DNA of 37,709 nt from Acetobacteraceae bacterium (GTDB taxonomy: Bacteria; Pseudomonadota; Alphaproteobacteria; Acetobacterales; Acetobacteraceae): positions 1 through 37,709 of the forward strand of contig JANWJK010000081.1 in NCBI GenBank assembly GCA_025452005.1, in the 5' to 3' direction. The position numbers were made by a program, and so were the translations under genes. Every line of letters begins with the position of its first letter. Positions within the stretch are counted from its first letter, which is position 1. Below, one piece after another: positions 1 to 6,781 of the stretch. The notes under the pieces were generated by a model, which saw nothing but the letters and a program-made list of their open reading frames with translations, made no database searches and was not told where the DNA came from.

Positions 1-224
1 TCCACCGTGACGGCGCGCGCATCGGGCCAGCGCTCCACTGGGCGCCAGTGCTCCAGCGGCACGCAAACCGCGTAGGTGATCGCCACCTGGCAGGCGCCGT
101 ACACCGCGAACAGCGCCCACCCGTACGACACGTCCTCCCACTGCATCAGGTCCAGCGCATAGAGCAGCGGGATCAGCAGGTGCTCCTGCAGCCACCCGGC
201 GGCGAGGTCAAACGGGTCAGGCAT
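1..224 (-). CDS. Sterol desaturase family protein, N-terminal part (cut by window edge)
   Basis: Not in the ORF track; read by translating the reverse strand. The ATG at 224 opens a frame beginning MPDPFDLAAGWLQEH that runs without a stop to base 1, so about 74 residues are visible. It contains a hydrophobic segment (around residues 38-55, WALFAVYGACQVAITYAVCV) followed by a PLEHWRPVERWPD stretch. This N-terminal layout resembles bacterial sterol desaturase/fatty acid hydroxylase family membrane proteins, but the diagnostic histidine clusters lie beyond the window, so the call is by resemblance only. It is downstream of the beta-propeller gene on the same strand, separated by an inverted repeat. 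No good Shine-Dalgarno sequence is visible. Confidence 0.5.
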   Translation of the reverse strand, partial: MPDPFDLAAGWLQEHLLIPLLYALDLMQWEDVSYGWALFAVYGACQVAITYAVCVPLEHWRPVERWPDARAVTV

Positions 225-228
225 GAAA

Positions 229-335
229 GGAACCACGGATGCACACGGATGCACACGGATGCTGGCCGAATGGTGGCCGCCGCTGTGCCTCGCAGTGGAC
301 CTTATCCGTGTTCATCCGTGTTCATCTGTGGTTCC
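229..335. repeat. Inverted repeat built of tandem 10-nt units (CACGGATGCA type)
   Basis: The left arm (229-260) has three tandem 10-nt units of the form cacggatgca. The right arm (304-335) is its reverse complement, with 29 of 32 positions matching; the differences are g/a and c/a. A 43-nt spacer separates the arms. The element fills the gap between the beta-propeller stop (338) and the desaturase start (224), so it would form a long hairpin in the shared mRNA. Similar accacggatgaacacggat repeats are scattered between genes in several bacterial phyla; origin unknown to me. Confidence 0.75.
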
Positions 336-337
336 AA

Positions 338-1306
338 TCATCGCGCGGCAACGCTCGGTGCCGCGCTGCCCTTCGGGCTGAGGAAGAGGCCGTGCGGCGA
401 ACGGCCGACGTCGATCGTCTGGTAATCGCCGCTCGCTGGATCGAGCACCGCCACCTTTTCGGCCCAGCGCCGCGTGATCCATAGCCGGCCATCGGGCGCG
501 AAGGCGATATCGTCCGGGCCGCCGGGGATCGCATAGCTGCGGATCGGCGCAAGTGTCGCCGCGTCGAGCGACGTGGTGGTGCCGCCGACGCGGTTGTTCA
601 CCCAGATGATCTTGCGATCGGGCGAGATGAACAGGTTGTGCGCACCCTTGCCGGTGTGGATGCGCCCGGTCACGCGGCCGTCCGCTGGATCGACCACGGC
701 GACGTAATCGGTGCCCATGTCGGCGACCAGCACGCGGCCGTCGTGCCACAGCACCCCGGCCGGCGTCTTGCCGACCTTCGCCGTCCACAGCACCGCCAGG
801 CGGTTCAGGTCGATCGCCACCAGGCTGTCGGTGCCTTGCAGGCTGACGAACACCCGCGAGGAGTCTGGCGCGTAGTCCAGGTGGCTCGGCATCGTCGCCG
901 TCGGGAAGCGCTTCAGCAACTGCATGGAGCCGGCGTCGTAGACGTCGACCTGGTTGCGCGCGAGGCCGTTCACCACCAGGAAATGGCCGTTCGGGCTGAA
1001 TCCCAACTGATAGGGATCGGCGACCGGCAGGCGCCGCTGTAGCGCCGCGGTGGCCGGATCGAGGAACAGCATCTCGTTGCCCACGGTATCGCCGACCAGC
1101 AGGCTCCTGCCGTCCGGGCTCAGCGCCAGGTGGTGCGGCTCGCGCAGTACGGGGATGCGGCGGAGTTCCTTCTGGGAGGACATGTCCACCAGGCTGATCG
1201 AGGCGCCGCCCGAGTTGATGATAAAGGCGAGGCCGGAGGCGGCAGCGGGCGAGGCTGCCAGCAGCAGGGCCAGAAGCAGCAGGGCGGCAGCGCGGGCGAG
1301 GCGCAT
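338..1306 (-). CDS. Secreted YVTN-type beta-propeller protein (YncE-like)
   Basis: 322 residues. A signal peptide is evident (about residues 1-23, Leu/Ala-rich, ending AAASG). The rest is a series of about 40-residue blades with typical phrases such as LALSPDGRSLLV, LGFSPNGHFLVV and IAFAPDGRLWIT, the signature of YVTN/lactonase-like seven-bladed propellers. It should be periplasmic or secreted and act as a binding scaffold; no catalytic residues can be assigned. The gene precedes the desaturase-like gene on the same strand and may be co-transcribed through the inverted repeat. The start at 1306 is chosen because it directly precedes the signal peptide; the overlapping 333-aa frame ending at 312 is a shadow. 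Confidence 0.85.
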   Translation of the reverse strand: MRLARAAALLLLALLLAASPAAASGLAFIINSGGASISLVDMSSQKELRRIPVLREPHHLALSPDGRSLLVGDTVGNEMLFLDPATAALQRRLPVADPYQLGFSPNGHFLVVNGLARNQVDVYDAGSMQLLKRFPTATMPSHLDYAPDSSRVFVSLQGTDSLVAIDLNRLAVLWTAKVGKTPAGVLWHDGRVLVADMGTDYVAVVDPADGRVTGRIHTGKGAHNLFISPDRKIIWVNNRVGGTTTSLDAATLAPIRSYAIPGGPDDIAFAPDGRLWITRRWAEKVAVLDPASGDYQTIDVGRSPHGLFLSPKGSAAPSVAAR

Positions 1307-1483
1307 GAGGCACGGCTCCCGTGAGAGAAGGGTGGCCTACGCCACCTGTCCCGCGTGCCGCAAGACAGAGCTTGGCTAGGGGTGGCGACCGCGCACCGCC
1401 TCCCCGTGGGCAGACGCCATGCGCTGTACACGAGAATGAGGAGTCGGAAGTTTTTACACTTTGGTTGTGCTCGCCCTTTGGTG

Positions 1484-1520
1484 GTCGACTAAGTGCCTGA
1501 TTTCCCTAGTGTTAGGCGAC
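1484..1520. promoter_or_regulatory. Imperfect inverted repeat upstream of the sigma-54 promoter
   Basis: gtcgactaa (1484-1492) and ttaggcgac (1512-1520) are inverted copies matching at 8 of 9 positions. They abut the -24 element. Sigma-54 promoters need an enhancer-bound activator, and PEP-CTERM genes are known to be controlled by the PrsK/PrsR two-component system, so an activator site is plausible. However, sites are usually further upstream and no sequence logo was checked. Confidence 0.35.
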
Positions 1521-1536
1521 TGGCACGCAACGTGCT
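1521..1536 (+). promoter_or_regulatory. Sigma-54 (-24/-12) promoter of the PEP-CTERM gene
   Basis: TGGCACGCAACGTGCT matches the RpoN consensus TGGCACG-N4-TTGCW at all core positions except the first T of the -12 box. The GG and GC dinucleotides have the required spacing. Transcription would start near 1546, about 48 nt before the ATG. PEP-CTERM genes are commonly sigma-54 dependent, which fits. Confidence 0.8.
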
Positions 1537-1594
1537 TCTGGTGGTTGCAGCCTCGCCTGAGGGTTGAGGGAAACGAGTCCGAAAGGAGAGATCC

Positions 1595-2317
1595 ATGCCG
1601 AAGCTCTTGTCGATACCGAGCATCTTGGCCGGAGTGGCGGCGAGTGCCCTCCTGCTGGTTGGTTCGCCCGCCGCTTATGCGGCCCCTGGGACCTGCACGA
1701 ATACGTTCGTGATCGGGGGGCCCACGTTCAGTCAGAACTTCACGATCGACGCCGGGGGCGCGACGGTAACCCCAGTCGGTGGCTCTGGGGTGTTCGACTG
1801 CATCCGGCAGCAGGATAAGCTGTTCAGTGCCTTCAGCTTCGGCGCCTTGCCGGGTAGCGGCGCGGCCGATCTGTCGTTCGGCACCGTTGGCGGCCAGGAC
1901 ACCCACAGCATCTCGCTAACTGGTTCGGGCTTGACCAATGGCAGCACGTACACGGTCGGCTACAACATCGAGGTGGTCGGGAGCCTGGCGCACCTGCTCT
2001 CCTCAAACTCGGCCATCCTGCAGTCGTCGGGTGTGGCGTCGTTGATTGAGACGTTGACAGACAATGACGGTGACACGTTCAACATCGCCTTCACGCAGGT
2101 CAATGCGACTCCCGTCAGCGGCAACACTTCAACCGCCCTCGACCCTACGGTTGTTTGGGTGGATGTGTCCGACTCACTGACGCTGTCTTCAACCCCTGGG
2201 TCGAACGCCGACGGCATCCAGAACTCCTTTGTTGAAGGTGTTCCCGAGCCAGCCTCACTGTTCGTTCTCGGGGCGGGCATCGTTGGGCTCGGCTTGGTGA
2301 TCCGCCGCCGGCACTAG
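1595..2317 (+). CDS. PEP-CTERM sorting domain protein
   Basis: 240 residues. It has an N-terminal signal peptide (about residues 1-29, ending AAYA-AP). The middle is rich in Gly, Ser, Thr and Asn (about 30-214) and low in Lys. The C-terminal sorting signal starts VPEPASL, continues with a hydrophobic helix and ends in RRRH. Proteins of this class are exported, cleaved by an exosortase (EpsH/XrtA type) and sent to the surface, often in exopolysaccharide-producing bacteria. No exosortase is in the window, so the sorter must be elsewhere. A strong Shine-Dalgarno (aaaggagag) precedes the ATG, and a sigma-54 promoter lies upstream. The central domain itself is not recognised; two cysteines (around residues 34 and 69) could form a disulfide. 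Confidence 0.9.
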   Translation: MPKLLSIPSILAGVAASALLLVGSPAAYAAPGTCTNTFVIGGPTFSQNFTIDAGGATVTPVGGSGVFDCIRQQDKLFSAFSFGALPGSGAADLSFGTVGGQDTHSISLTGSGLTNGSTYTVGYNIEVVGSLAHLLSSNSAILQSSGVASLIETLTDNDGDTFNIAFTQVNATPVSGNTSTALDPTVVWVDVSDSLTLSSTPGSNADGIQNSFVEGVPEPASLFVLGAGIVGLGLVIRRRH

Positions 2318-2334
2318 AGTCTCCTGATCCGAAC

Positions 2335-2366
2335 GACCCAGTCGCCAGGCTCCTGGTGGCTGGGTC
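2335..2366 (+). terminator. Stem-loop after the PEP-CTERM gene
   Basis: gacccagtcgccagg pairs with cctggtggctgggtc with wobbles and a very small loop, 18 nt after the stop codon. There is no strong T-run, so it is a hairpin that may act with the next one. Confidence 0.6.
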
Positions 2367-2391
2367 CGCCTTTCCGAAGTCTTCTGCTTCG

Positions 2392-2418
2392 CGCCCCGGC
2401 CTGCTGGGGCGAATTTTT
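2392..2418 (+). terminator. Rho-independent terminator
   Basis: cgcccc and ggggcg form a GC stem with an 8-nt loop, followed directly by aattttt. This is the clearest terminator in the window and closes the PEP-CTERM transcription unit. Confidence 0.7.
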
Positions 2419-2498
2419 CGCCGGCTGGCGAGAGCGCTGTCACACCAGACCGAACGCCGCTATGCTCGGGGATGATCGACCCGGAAAAGTGAGCCGAT

Positions 2499-3110
2499 AT
2501 GGTTTGGTGCAGCCGTCGCCCCGTCGCGGGCCTGGCAATCGCCGTGTGCATCTGTTCGGCCGCGGTCGCGTGGGCTCAGCAGCCCGATCATCCCTTACTG
2601 CTGCCCAAGAATGACGTCACGGTCGTCTATCGCTTCGATCGCATCGGCCTGCATGATTACCACAAGTGGCAGGTGATCTACTCCGACGTAGGGCAGCGGG
2701 TTCGTCACGATTATTTCCGCTGGTTCGAGGCGACACGGCCTTTCGTCACAGTGATCTATGACGGTCCGGCGAACCGCTTCATCACCATACACTACGAGAG
2801 CAGAAGCTACAGCGAGCGGCCGATTGGTAACACCGACAACCCCGCTGCACTGCTCAAGCCCGACATGCACTTCACCCGCCTCGGGACGTCGATCGTCGCA
2901 TTCGCTCCGTGCACCGATTGGCAGGTGCAATTTCCGGACACAAGCGAGGAGCAGGACACCGCCTGCGTGACCGACGATGGCATCGTGCTCCGCATCGTGC
3001 CGTCGAAACCGAATGTCGCGTCGATGACCGCGACCGAAATTCATTTCGGTGCACCGCCGGACGGGGCGTTCGACCCACCCGCACGCTTCAAGCGCGAGCC
3101 CGGACGTTGA
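2499..3110 (+). CDS. Secreted protein of unknown function
   Basis: 203 residues. A signal peptide covers about residues 1-26 and ends AVAWAQ. The mature part has alternating beta-strand-like patterns (VTVVYRFDRIG, VRHDYFRWFE, ITIHYESRSY). A cysteine pair appears in APCTDWQV and DTACVTDDG, likely a disulfide. The plan (two-sided beta sheet, C-DW ... ACVTDDGIVLR) resembles short LolA/DUF4412-like periplasmic proteins of acetic acid bacteria, but I cannot name the family. It stands alone downstream of the PEP-CTERM terminator and ends just before the duplicated ligase fragment. The Shine-Dalgarno is weak (ggaaaag). Confidence 0.75.
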   Translation: MVWCSRRPVAGLAIAVCICSAAVAWAQQPDHPLLLPKNDVTVVYRFDRIGLHDYHKWQVIYSDVGQRVRHDYFRWFEATRPFVTVIYDGPANRFITIHYESRSYSERPIGNTDNPAALLKPDMHFTRLGTSIVAFAPCTDWQVQFPDTSEEQDTACVTDDGIVLRIVPSKPNVASMTATEIHFGAPPDGAFDPPARFKREPGR

Positions 3111-3128
3111 TCTAGCCGGGCGAACACA

Positions 3129-3319
3129 CGGTCGCTCAGGTTGCCGACCTCGCCGCTCAGTATATTGAACAGCCGCACCATCGGCAGTTGCTGGGCCAGC
3201 AGCGGCAGCAGGCAGGCGGCCAGAAACAACGGCAGGATGCGGCATCGATGGGGGAATGCGCCGGAGCGGTCGAAGCCCAGCGTCAGCCCCGTTACCGCGA
3301 TCGCGCAGGTGAGCGGCGC
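3129..3319 (-). pseudogene. Duplicated internal fragment of the O-antigen ligase-like gene
   Basis: 191 nt that align to 4401-4600 inside the neighbouring ligase-like gene, in the same orientation, with about 10 mismatches and one 9-nt deletion. The reverse-strand translation gives LLAQQLPMVRLFNILSGEVGNLS against LAQQLPMVRLFNVLSGEAGNLS in the full gene. It has no start or other ligase domains, so it is a non-functional remnant. Its edge (3319) lies 4 nt from the stop codon of the antitoxin gene, so the toxin-antitoxin pair sits exactly between the remnant and the intact gene. Confidence 0.85.
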
Positions 3320-3322
3320 CCT

Positions 3323-3934
3323 TCAAACCAGCTCAAGCCGCAGCTCGCGGCCAACCAAGGCGGCCGCACGCTGCAGGCTTTCGACGGTCACGTTGCCTTT
3401 CGCCTTCAGAATGCGGTCGACCTGTGCACGGCTAGTGTGCATGCGCTGGGCGAGCTCCGCCTTGGTGATGCCCTGGCGTTCCATCTCCCTGACAAGCTGC
3501 CAGGCGACGACGCGGGTCACCGCTTCGGCATTTGCCGCTTCACGGATGCCTTCCTCCGCCAGGAAGGCATCGAGAGTAGTGCCCCAATGGGGATTCTTCG
3601 CGCTCACGCCTGCATATCCTTCATCCGCCGCCGCGCCAGGTCCAAATCCCCCGCCGGCGTTCTCTGAGTTCTTCTTGATGAAGCCATGCACCACACCGAT
3701 CCGCCTCCTATGGACAAAGAACAGCAGCCGCGCGATGCGGCTGCTCGGCAGTGGACTGCGAACCTCCCACAGGCCGTCGCCGAGGGGCCGGCACAGCGGC
3801 ATCCCGATCGGCCAGCCAAACTGGACCGTGGCGAGATCGGTGCCGATTGCCCGCCGATCTTCCGCCGGCAATCTCCGCAGCCACGCGAGCACCGGTTCCG
3901 CGCCACCAGACGTGCGATAGAAGACAACCGGCAT
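3323..3934 (-). CDS. HigB/RelE-type toxin fused in frame to XRE antitoxin by an apparent 1-nt insertion
   Basis: 203 residues. Residues 1 to about 88 match Gp49-like/HigB toxins (MPVVFYR start, EVRSPLPSSRIARLLFFV, HGFIKK). The C-terminal 94 residues match the paired XRE antitoxin (SAKNPHWG, then helix-turn-helix ITKAELAQRMHTSRAQVDRIL, ending ELRLELV). Between them, NSENAGGGFGPGAAADEGYAG is nonsense for the family. In the -1 frame the same DNA reads TQRTPAGDLDLARRRMKDMQA and a stop, the expected toxin tail. Removing one T at 3669-3670 restores toxin 3604-3934 and antitoxin 3323-3607 (GTG start) with a GTGA overlap. The toxin has lost its native C-terminus and is tethered to its antitoxin; alternatively this is a sequencing error. 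Confidence 0.85.
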   Translation of the reverse strand: MPVVFYRTSGGAEPVLAWLRRLPAEDRRAIGTDLATVQFGWPIGMPLCRPLGDGLWEVRSPLPSSRIARLLFFVHRRRIGVVHGFIKKNSENAGGGFGPGAAADEGYAGVSAKNPHWGTTLDAFLAEEGIREAANAEAVTRVVAWQLVREMERQGITKAELAQRMHTSRAQVDRILKAKGNVTVESLQRAAALVGRELRLELV

Positions 3935-3984
3935 CTCGGTCAGGCGCGCCGGGCCTATCCGCGTCTTTCCGACCTTGATTGTGT

Positions 3985-3990
3985 ATTATA
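3985..3990 (-). promoter_or_regulatory. Candidate -10 box of the toxin-antitoxin unit
   Basis: A perfect TATAAT on the minus strand lies 50 nt before the toxin ATG, inside an AT-rich patch unusual for this GC-rich region, overlapping the ligase stop codon. No good -35 at 17 nt was found. The antitoxin could autoregulate here. Confidence 0.45.
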
Positions 3991-5374
3991 AAAAGTACTG
4001 CTGCTCAAGGTCTGGAGCCTGGGCGCGCCCAACGCGATCACGGGCGAACACCGCCGCCGCGAACGTGAAGAACACGCAGGCGGTGGTCGCGATCAGCACG
4101 TTGTCGGTGTAGGCGTGCACCGCGAAGGCCAGGAACACCAGCCGCATGATCGCCTTGTCGGTCCGGCACAGCCGACGCGTGCGCCGCCACACCCATAACA
4201 CGAACAGCACGATCAGCAGTCCCCGCCCGAGCTGGCCGCCCTCTACCTCCGTGCGCAGATACTCGTTGTGCGCCGCCCAGCTCTGGATCATCCGCGCCAG
4301 CTCGCTGTCCGGCGGGATCACCGCGTTGCCAGCCCCAACCCCCCAGCCGAACCAGGGCGACGCCGCGGCCGCCTGCTCGAACAGCGGCCAGAGCAGCTCG
4401 CGGCCGCTCAGGTTGCCGGCCTCGCCGCTCAGTACATTGAACAGCCGCACCATCGGCAGTTGCTGGGCCAGCACGGCCAGCAGCGGCAGCAGGCAGGCGG
4501 CGAGCAACAGCGGCAGGATGCGGCACCGCTGGGGGAATGCGCCGGAGCGGACGAAGCCCAGCGTCAGCCCCGTTACCGCGATCGCGCAGGCGAGCGGCGC
4601 GCGGGCACCGGTCAGCACCAGGACTGCGAAGTTAGCCGCCAGGAGCAGCAGCCAGCGCGACCGGCCGTCGCGGTAAAGCTCGATCAGACAGGCGTAGATC
4701 GCGGCCAGGCAGAAGCCAGCGAGAAATGCCGGGTGGCCGAGGCCGGCCAGGCGCGCGCCGCCGCTGTCGACGAATACCGCGCGCAAACCCGCAAGGTCGA
4801 GCGCCGCTCCGCCGGCCACGGACAGCAGCGGGATCCAGGCGGTGGCGCGCACTATCGCACTGCCCCACTCAGGCGACAGTCGGCTGAATGCGAAGGCGAA
4901 GGGTGCCACCGAGCCCAGCAGCGAGCGCACACTGTCTGCCGGCGTCAGGTCGGGATGCAGCCCGTGCGCCAGTCCCGCGACGAACATCGCGACGAACGCC
5001 AGGGCAGGATTGAACACGTCGGGGTAGGGTCCGTAACGGAGAATGCACAGCAACGCGAGGCCGAGTTCGGCCGCCTTCACCGCGGCGATCGTGGGCTGAT
5101 AAGCGGCGAGACCGACTATGTCGCCGAGCGTCATCTCCAGCGTGGCGCCCGCGATCAGCAGCCAGACGACACAGACGGCGACGAGATGGCGGAATGCCAG
5201 GATGCCGACGGTCGCGACGGCGACGATCGCCAGCGGCGCCCAGAACCAGCGAGGCGCGAGCACCGCGCCGGTGGTGGCAAAGGCGAACGCTCCGCAGATC
5301 GCCAGCAGCACCGGACGGTTCCAATCGGCCTGTGCGGACCGAGGTGTCGGCAGTGGGTTCGCCATGGTCCACAT
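3986..5374 (-). CDS. O-antigen ligase/polymerase family membrane protein (Wzy_C)
   Basis: 462 residues with about 10-12 hydrophobic segments (from about residue 22 to 450). A large periplasmic loop carries the Wzy_C-type landmarks: LTGARAPL (the conserved Arg region), NLSGRELLWPLFEQ, FGWGVGAGN and AHNEYLRTEVEGG. These match the O-antigen ligase WaaL/polymerase Wzy family (PF04932), inner-membrane enzymes that join polyprenyl-linked glycans. Which glycan is used cannot be told. It stands alone upstream of the toxin-antitoxin unit. An internal piece (4401-4600) is copied at 3129-3319. The ATG at 5374 or the one at 5365 could start it. Confidence 0.85.
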   Translation of the reverse strand: MWTMANPLPTPRSAQADWNRPVLLAICGAFAFATTGAVLAPRWFWAPLAIVAVATVGILAFRHLVAVCVVWLLIAGATLEMTLGDIVGLAAYQPTIAAVKAAELGLALLCILRYGPYPDVFNPALAFVAMFVAGLAHGLHPDLTPADSVRSLLGSVAPFAFAFSRLSPEWGSAIVRATAWIPLLSVAGGAALDLAGLRAVFVDSGGARLAGLGHPAFLAGFCLAAIYACLIELYRDGRSRWLLLLAANFAVLVLTGARAPLACAIAVTGLTLGFVRSGAFPQRCRILPLLLAACLLPLLAVLAQQLPMVRLFNVLSGEAGNLSGRELLWPLFEQAAAASPWFGWGVGAGNAVIPPDSELARMIQSWAAHNEYLRTEVEGGQLGRGLLIVLFVLWVWRRTRRLCRTDKAIMRLVFLAFAVHAYTDNVLIATTACVFFTFAAAVFARDRVGRAQAPDLEQQYFL

Positions 5375-5915
5375 CGCAGCACCAAATCCTTACCGAACGG
5401 CTTTTTCCCGCCCAAGGATCGGCTGATCTCGCCATAACAGCGGGGAAACGAACGATAAGCTCACTGCTGGTGGTCGCGACGGGGCTGTGCATCGGTCTGT
5501 CACCGAACGGTCCGGTGGTCTAAGTGGCCGAGAGAGCCGGCACGCTCGAGGATTGACTTCGGGATTGTCTCTGCCAAACATGGCGACCGCTGAATTCAGG
5601 GAAACAGCTAGGAATCCATGGCCCGGCGATCGTGCAGCGTCTCGCCGAACTGGGTGGCCTTGCGTCGCCAATCCCCGCGAGTTCGAGACAACCGAACAAG
5701 CTCGCCAATATGCTATGAGTTGCTCGGCCGGATAACGGCTGCGACGACCCGGCGTTTTCTCACCCTGACGATGCTCTTCGACGCACGCGCACCCCGCTGG
5801 AGAGTGACGGGTTCACGTCGGCATGGAAGAAGACGGTCGATGAGGCGATGAAGCAGGCTCCGGACGCGACTTCGGTCAACACTGCAAGCCCACCATCATA
5901 AAAGGGGAAACCAAC
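5375..5915. other. Gene-poor region; possible remnant of a 3' coding end
   Basis: 541 nt. No frame here has convincing composition or family likeness. One open frame with no start (5719-5865) ends in GFTSAWKKTVDEAMKQAPD, which reads like a genuine protein C-terminus, followed by a stop 50 nt before the lipoprotein gene. It may be the tail of a decayed gene. No tRNA or other RNA was recognised, and promoters for the two flanking genes are not obvious. Confidence 0.4.
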
Positions 5916-6359
5916 ATGAAACAGATGATGCTGATAGCCGCAGCCACCTTGACGGCCACAGCAGCGGGCTGCACCCCGCCGCCAACGCAGCCCGCACAGC
6001 AACAGGCGATGCAGGCGCAGTTGGACCTCCCGCCGGGCAGGGTCTACTCCTGGCATTCCTCAGCGCAGGCCGGATGTCCAGCGTTGGACTGGCACATCGT
6101 GTTGCAGGCAGGGGGTGTCCTGGACGGCATGATCTCTTGGAACGATATGCAATCGTTCGCTCATGCCTCGGGCAGTGTGAACGTGCAGACCGGAGCATTC
6201 CAGATGAACGCGACGGAGGTCGGGGGTCAGGGCCGAACTGCCACCATCGACGGAATGGTCAATCCGCGAAGCGGCTGGCTTACCGCCAACATCCACGGCC
6301 AGAATGTGAGCTGTCAGGGCGTCCAGGTGCCCTGGTGGACTCCGCCCCCCACGAAATGA
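5916..6359 (+). CDS. Small lipoprotein of unknown function
   Basis: 147 residues. The N-terminus is a lipoprotein signal: MKQMMLIAAATLTATAAGC, with a lipobox TAAGC placing the lipidated Cys at residue 19. A Pro/Gln-rich linker follows (about 20-40). The domain after it has hydrophobic/polar alternation and two further cysteines (AGCPALDW, VSCQGVQVPW) that could pair. Repeated phrases such as LDGMISWNDM and IDGMVNPRSGWL suggest a beta-rich fold. A good Shine-Dalgarno (aaaagggg) precedes the ATG. No family recognised. Confidence 0.8.
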   Translation: MKQMMLIAAATLTATAAGCTPPPTQPAQQQAMQAQLDLPPGRVYSWHSSAQAGCPALDWHIVLQAGGVLDGMISWNDMQSFAHASGSVNVQTGAFQMNATEVGGQGRTATIDGMVNPRSGWLTANIHGQNVSCQGVQVPWWTPPPTK

Positions 6360-6397
6360 TCACTGGCCACTTCGGGCAAACCCCAGGCTGACCGGTC

Positions 6398-6718
6398 TCA
6401 GTCGGCCCGCGTCACCAGGGCGGCATCGGCGATCCGCTCGAGCCGCAGGGCTTGCGTGTGCAGCCCTGCGACGCGGGTGCCCAGCGTGTCCAGGCTACTA
6501 CGATAGCGGTGCAGGCTGTCGCCGAGGCCGGAGACCACCGTACTCAGGTTGGCTAGTGCGCCGCGCCACGCGGCGATGGCAGCACGCTGCCCGGCCACAG
6601 CCTCGTCCAGCGCAGCCAGCGCGCGTTGCAGCCGCTCTTGCCCGGCGTCTCTGGCGGGCCCTGACCGACGCGGCGGGAAGGCAATGATCTCAGCGGTAAC
6701 CGGTGGCGGCTCGGACAT
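6398..6718 (-). CDS. Small coiled-coil protein of unknown function
   Basis: 106 residues from the chosen start (MSEPPPVTAEIIAFPPRR). The ORF track begins 12 codons earlier, but GGAG lies 8 nt before this inner ATG. After a Pro-rich head, residues from about 30 to 100 form a long Ala/Leu heptad pattern (LQRALAALDEAVAGQ, LANLSTVVSGLGDSL), predicted to be a helical hairpin or coiled coil. It is soluble, without signal peptide. It is convergent with the lipoprotein gene and downstream of the DUF3429 gene on the same strand. Confidence 0.65.
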   Translation of the reverse strand: MSEPPPVTAEIIAFPPRRSGPARDAGQERLQRALAALDEAVAGQRAAIAAWRGALANLSTVVSGLGDSLHRYRSSLDTLGTRVAGLHTQALRLERIADAALVTRAD

Positions 6719-6781
6719 GGACGGCACTCCGTCAGGTGACAGAGAGCAAATCATGGTGGTGACGCAAAATCCAGATGAATC

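Larger units (their letters stand above)
1307..1594. other. Intergenic region between divergent genes
   Basis: 288 nt without a convincing gene; the small frames here are shadows. It holds the sigma-54 promoter of the PEP-CTERM gene and an upstream imperfect inverted repeat, both listed separately. No clear promoter was seen for the leftward beta-propeller gene. Confidence 0.6.

Noticed and set aside
231-335. CRISPR array
   Set aside because: The units are 10 nt, contiguous and mirrored; there are no spacers and no cas genes.
3660-3680. Programmed ribosomal frameshift between toxin and antitoxin
   Set aside because: No slippery heptamer of the A-AAA-AAG type nor a stimulatory hairpin is evident, and a +1 shift would be needed; mutation or base-call error is simpler.
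4268-5437. 389-aa plus-strand ORF opposite the ligase gene
   Set aside because: Antisense shadow of a GC-rich membrane protein gene; no start context or domain.
5510-5590. tRNA-Ser/Leu-like stretch (gtggccgagaga)
   Set aside because: No matching acceptor stem, anticodon arm or T arm could be paired around it.
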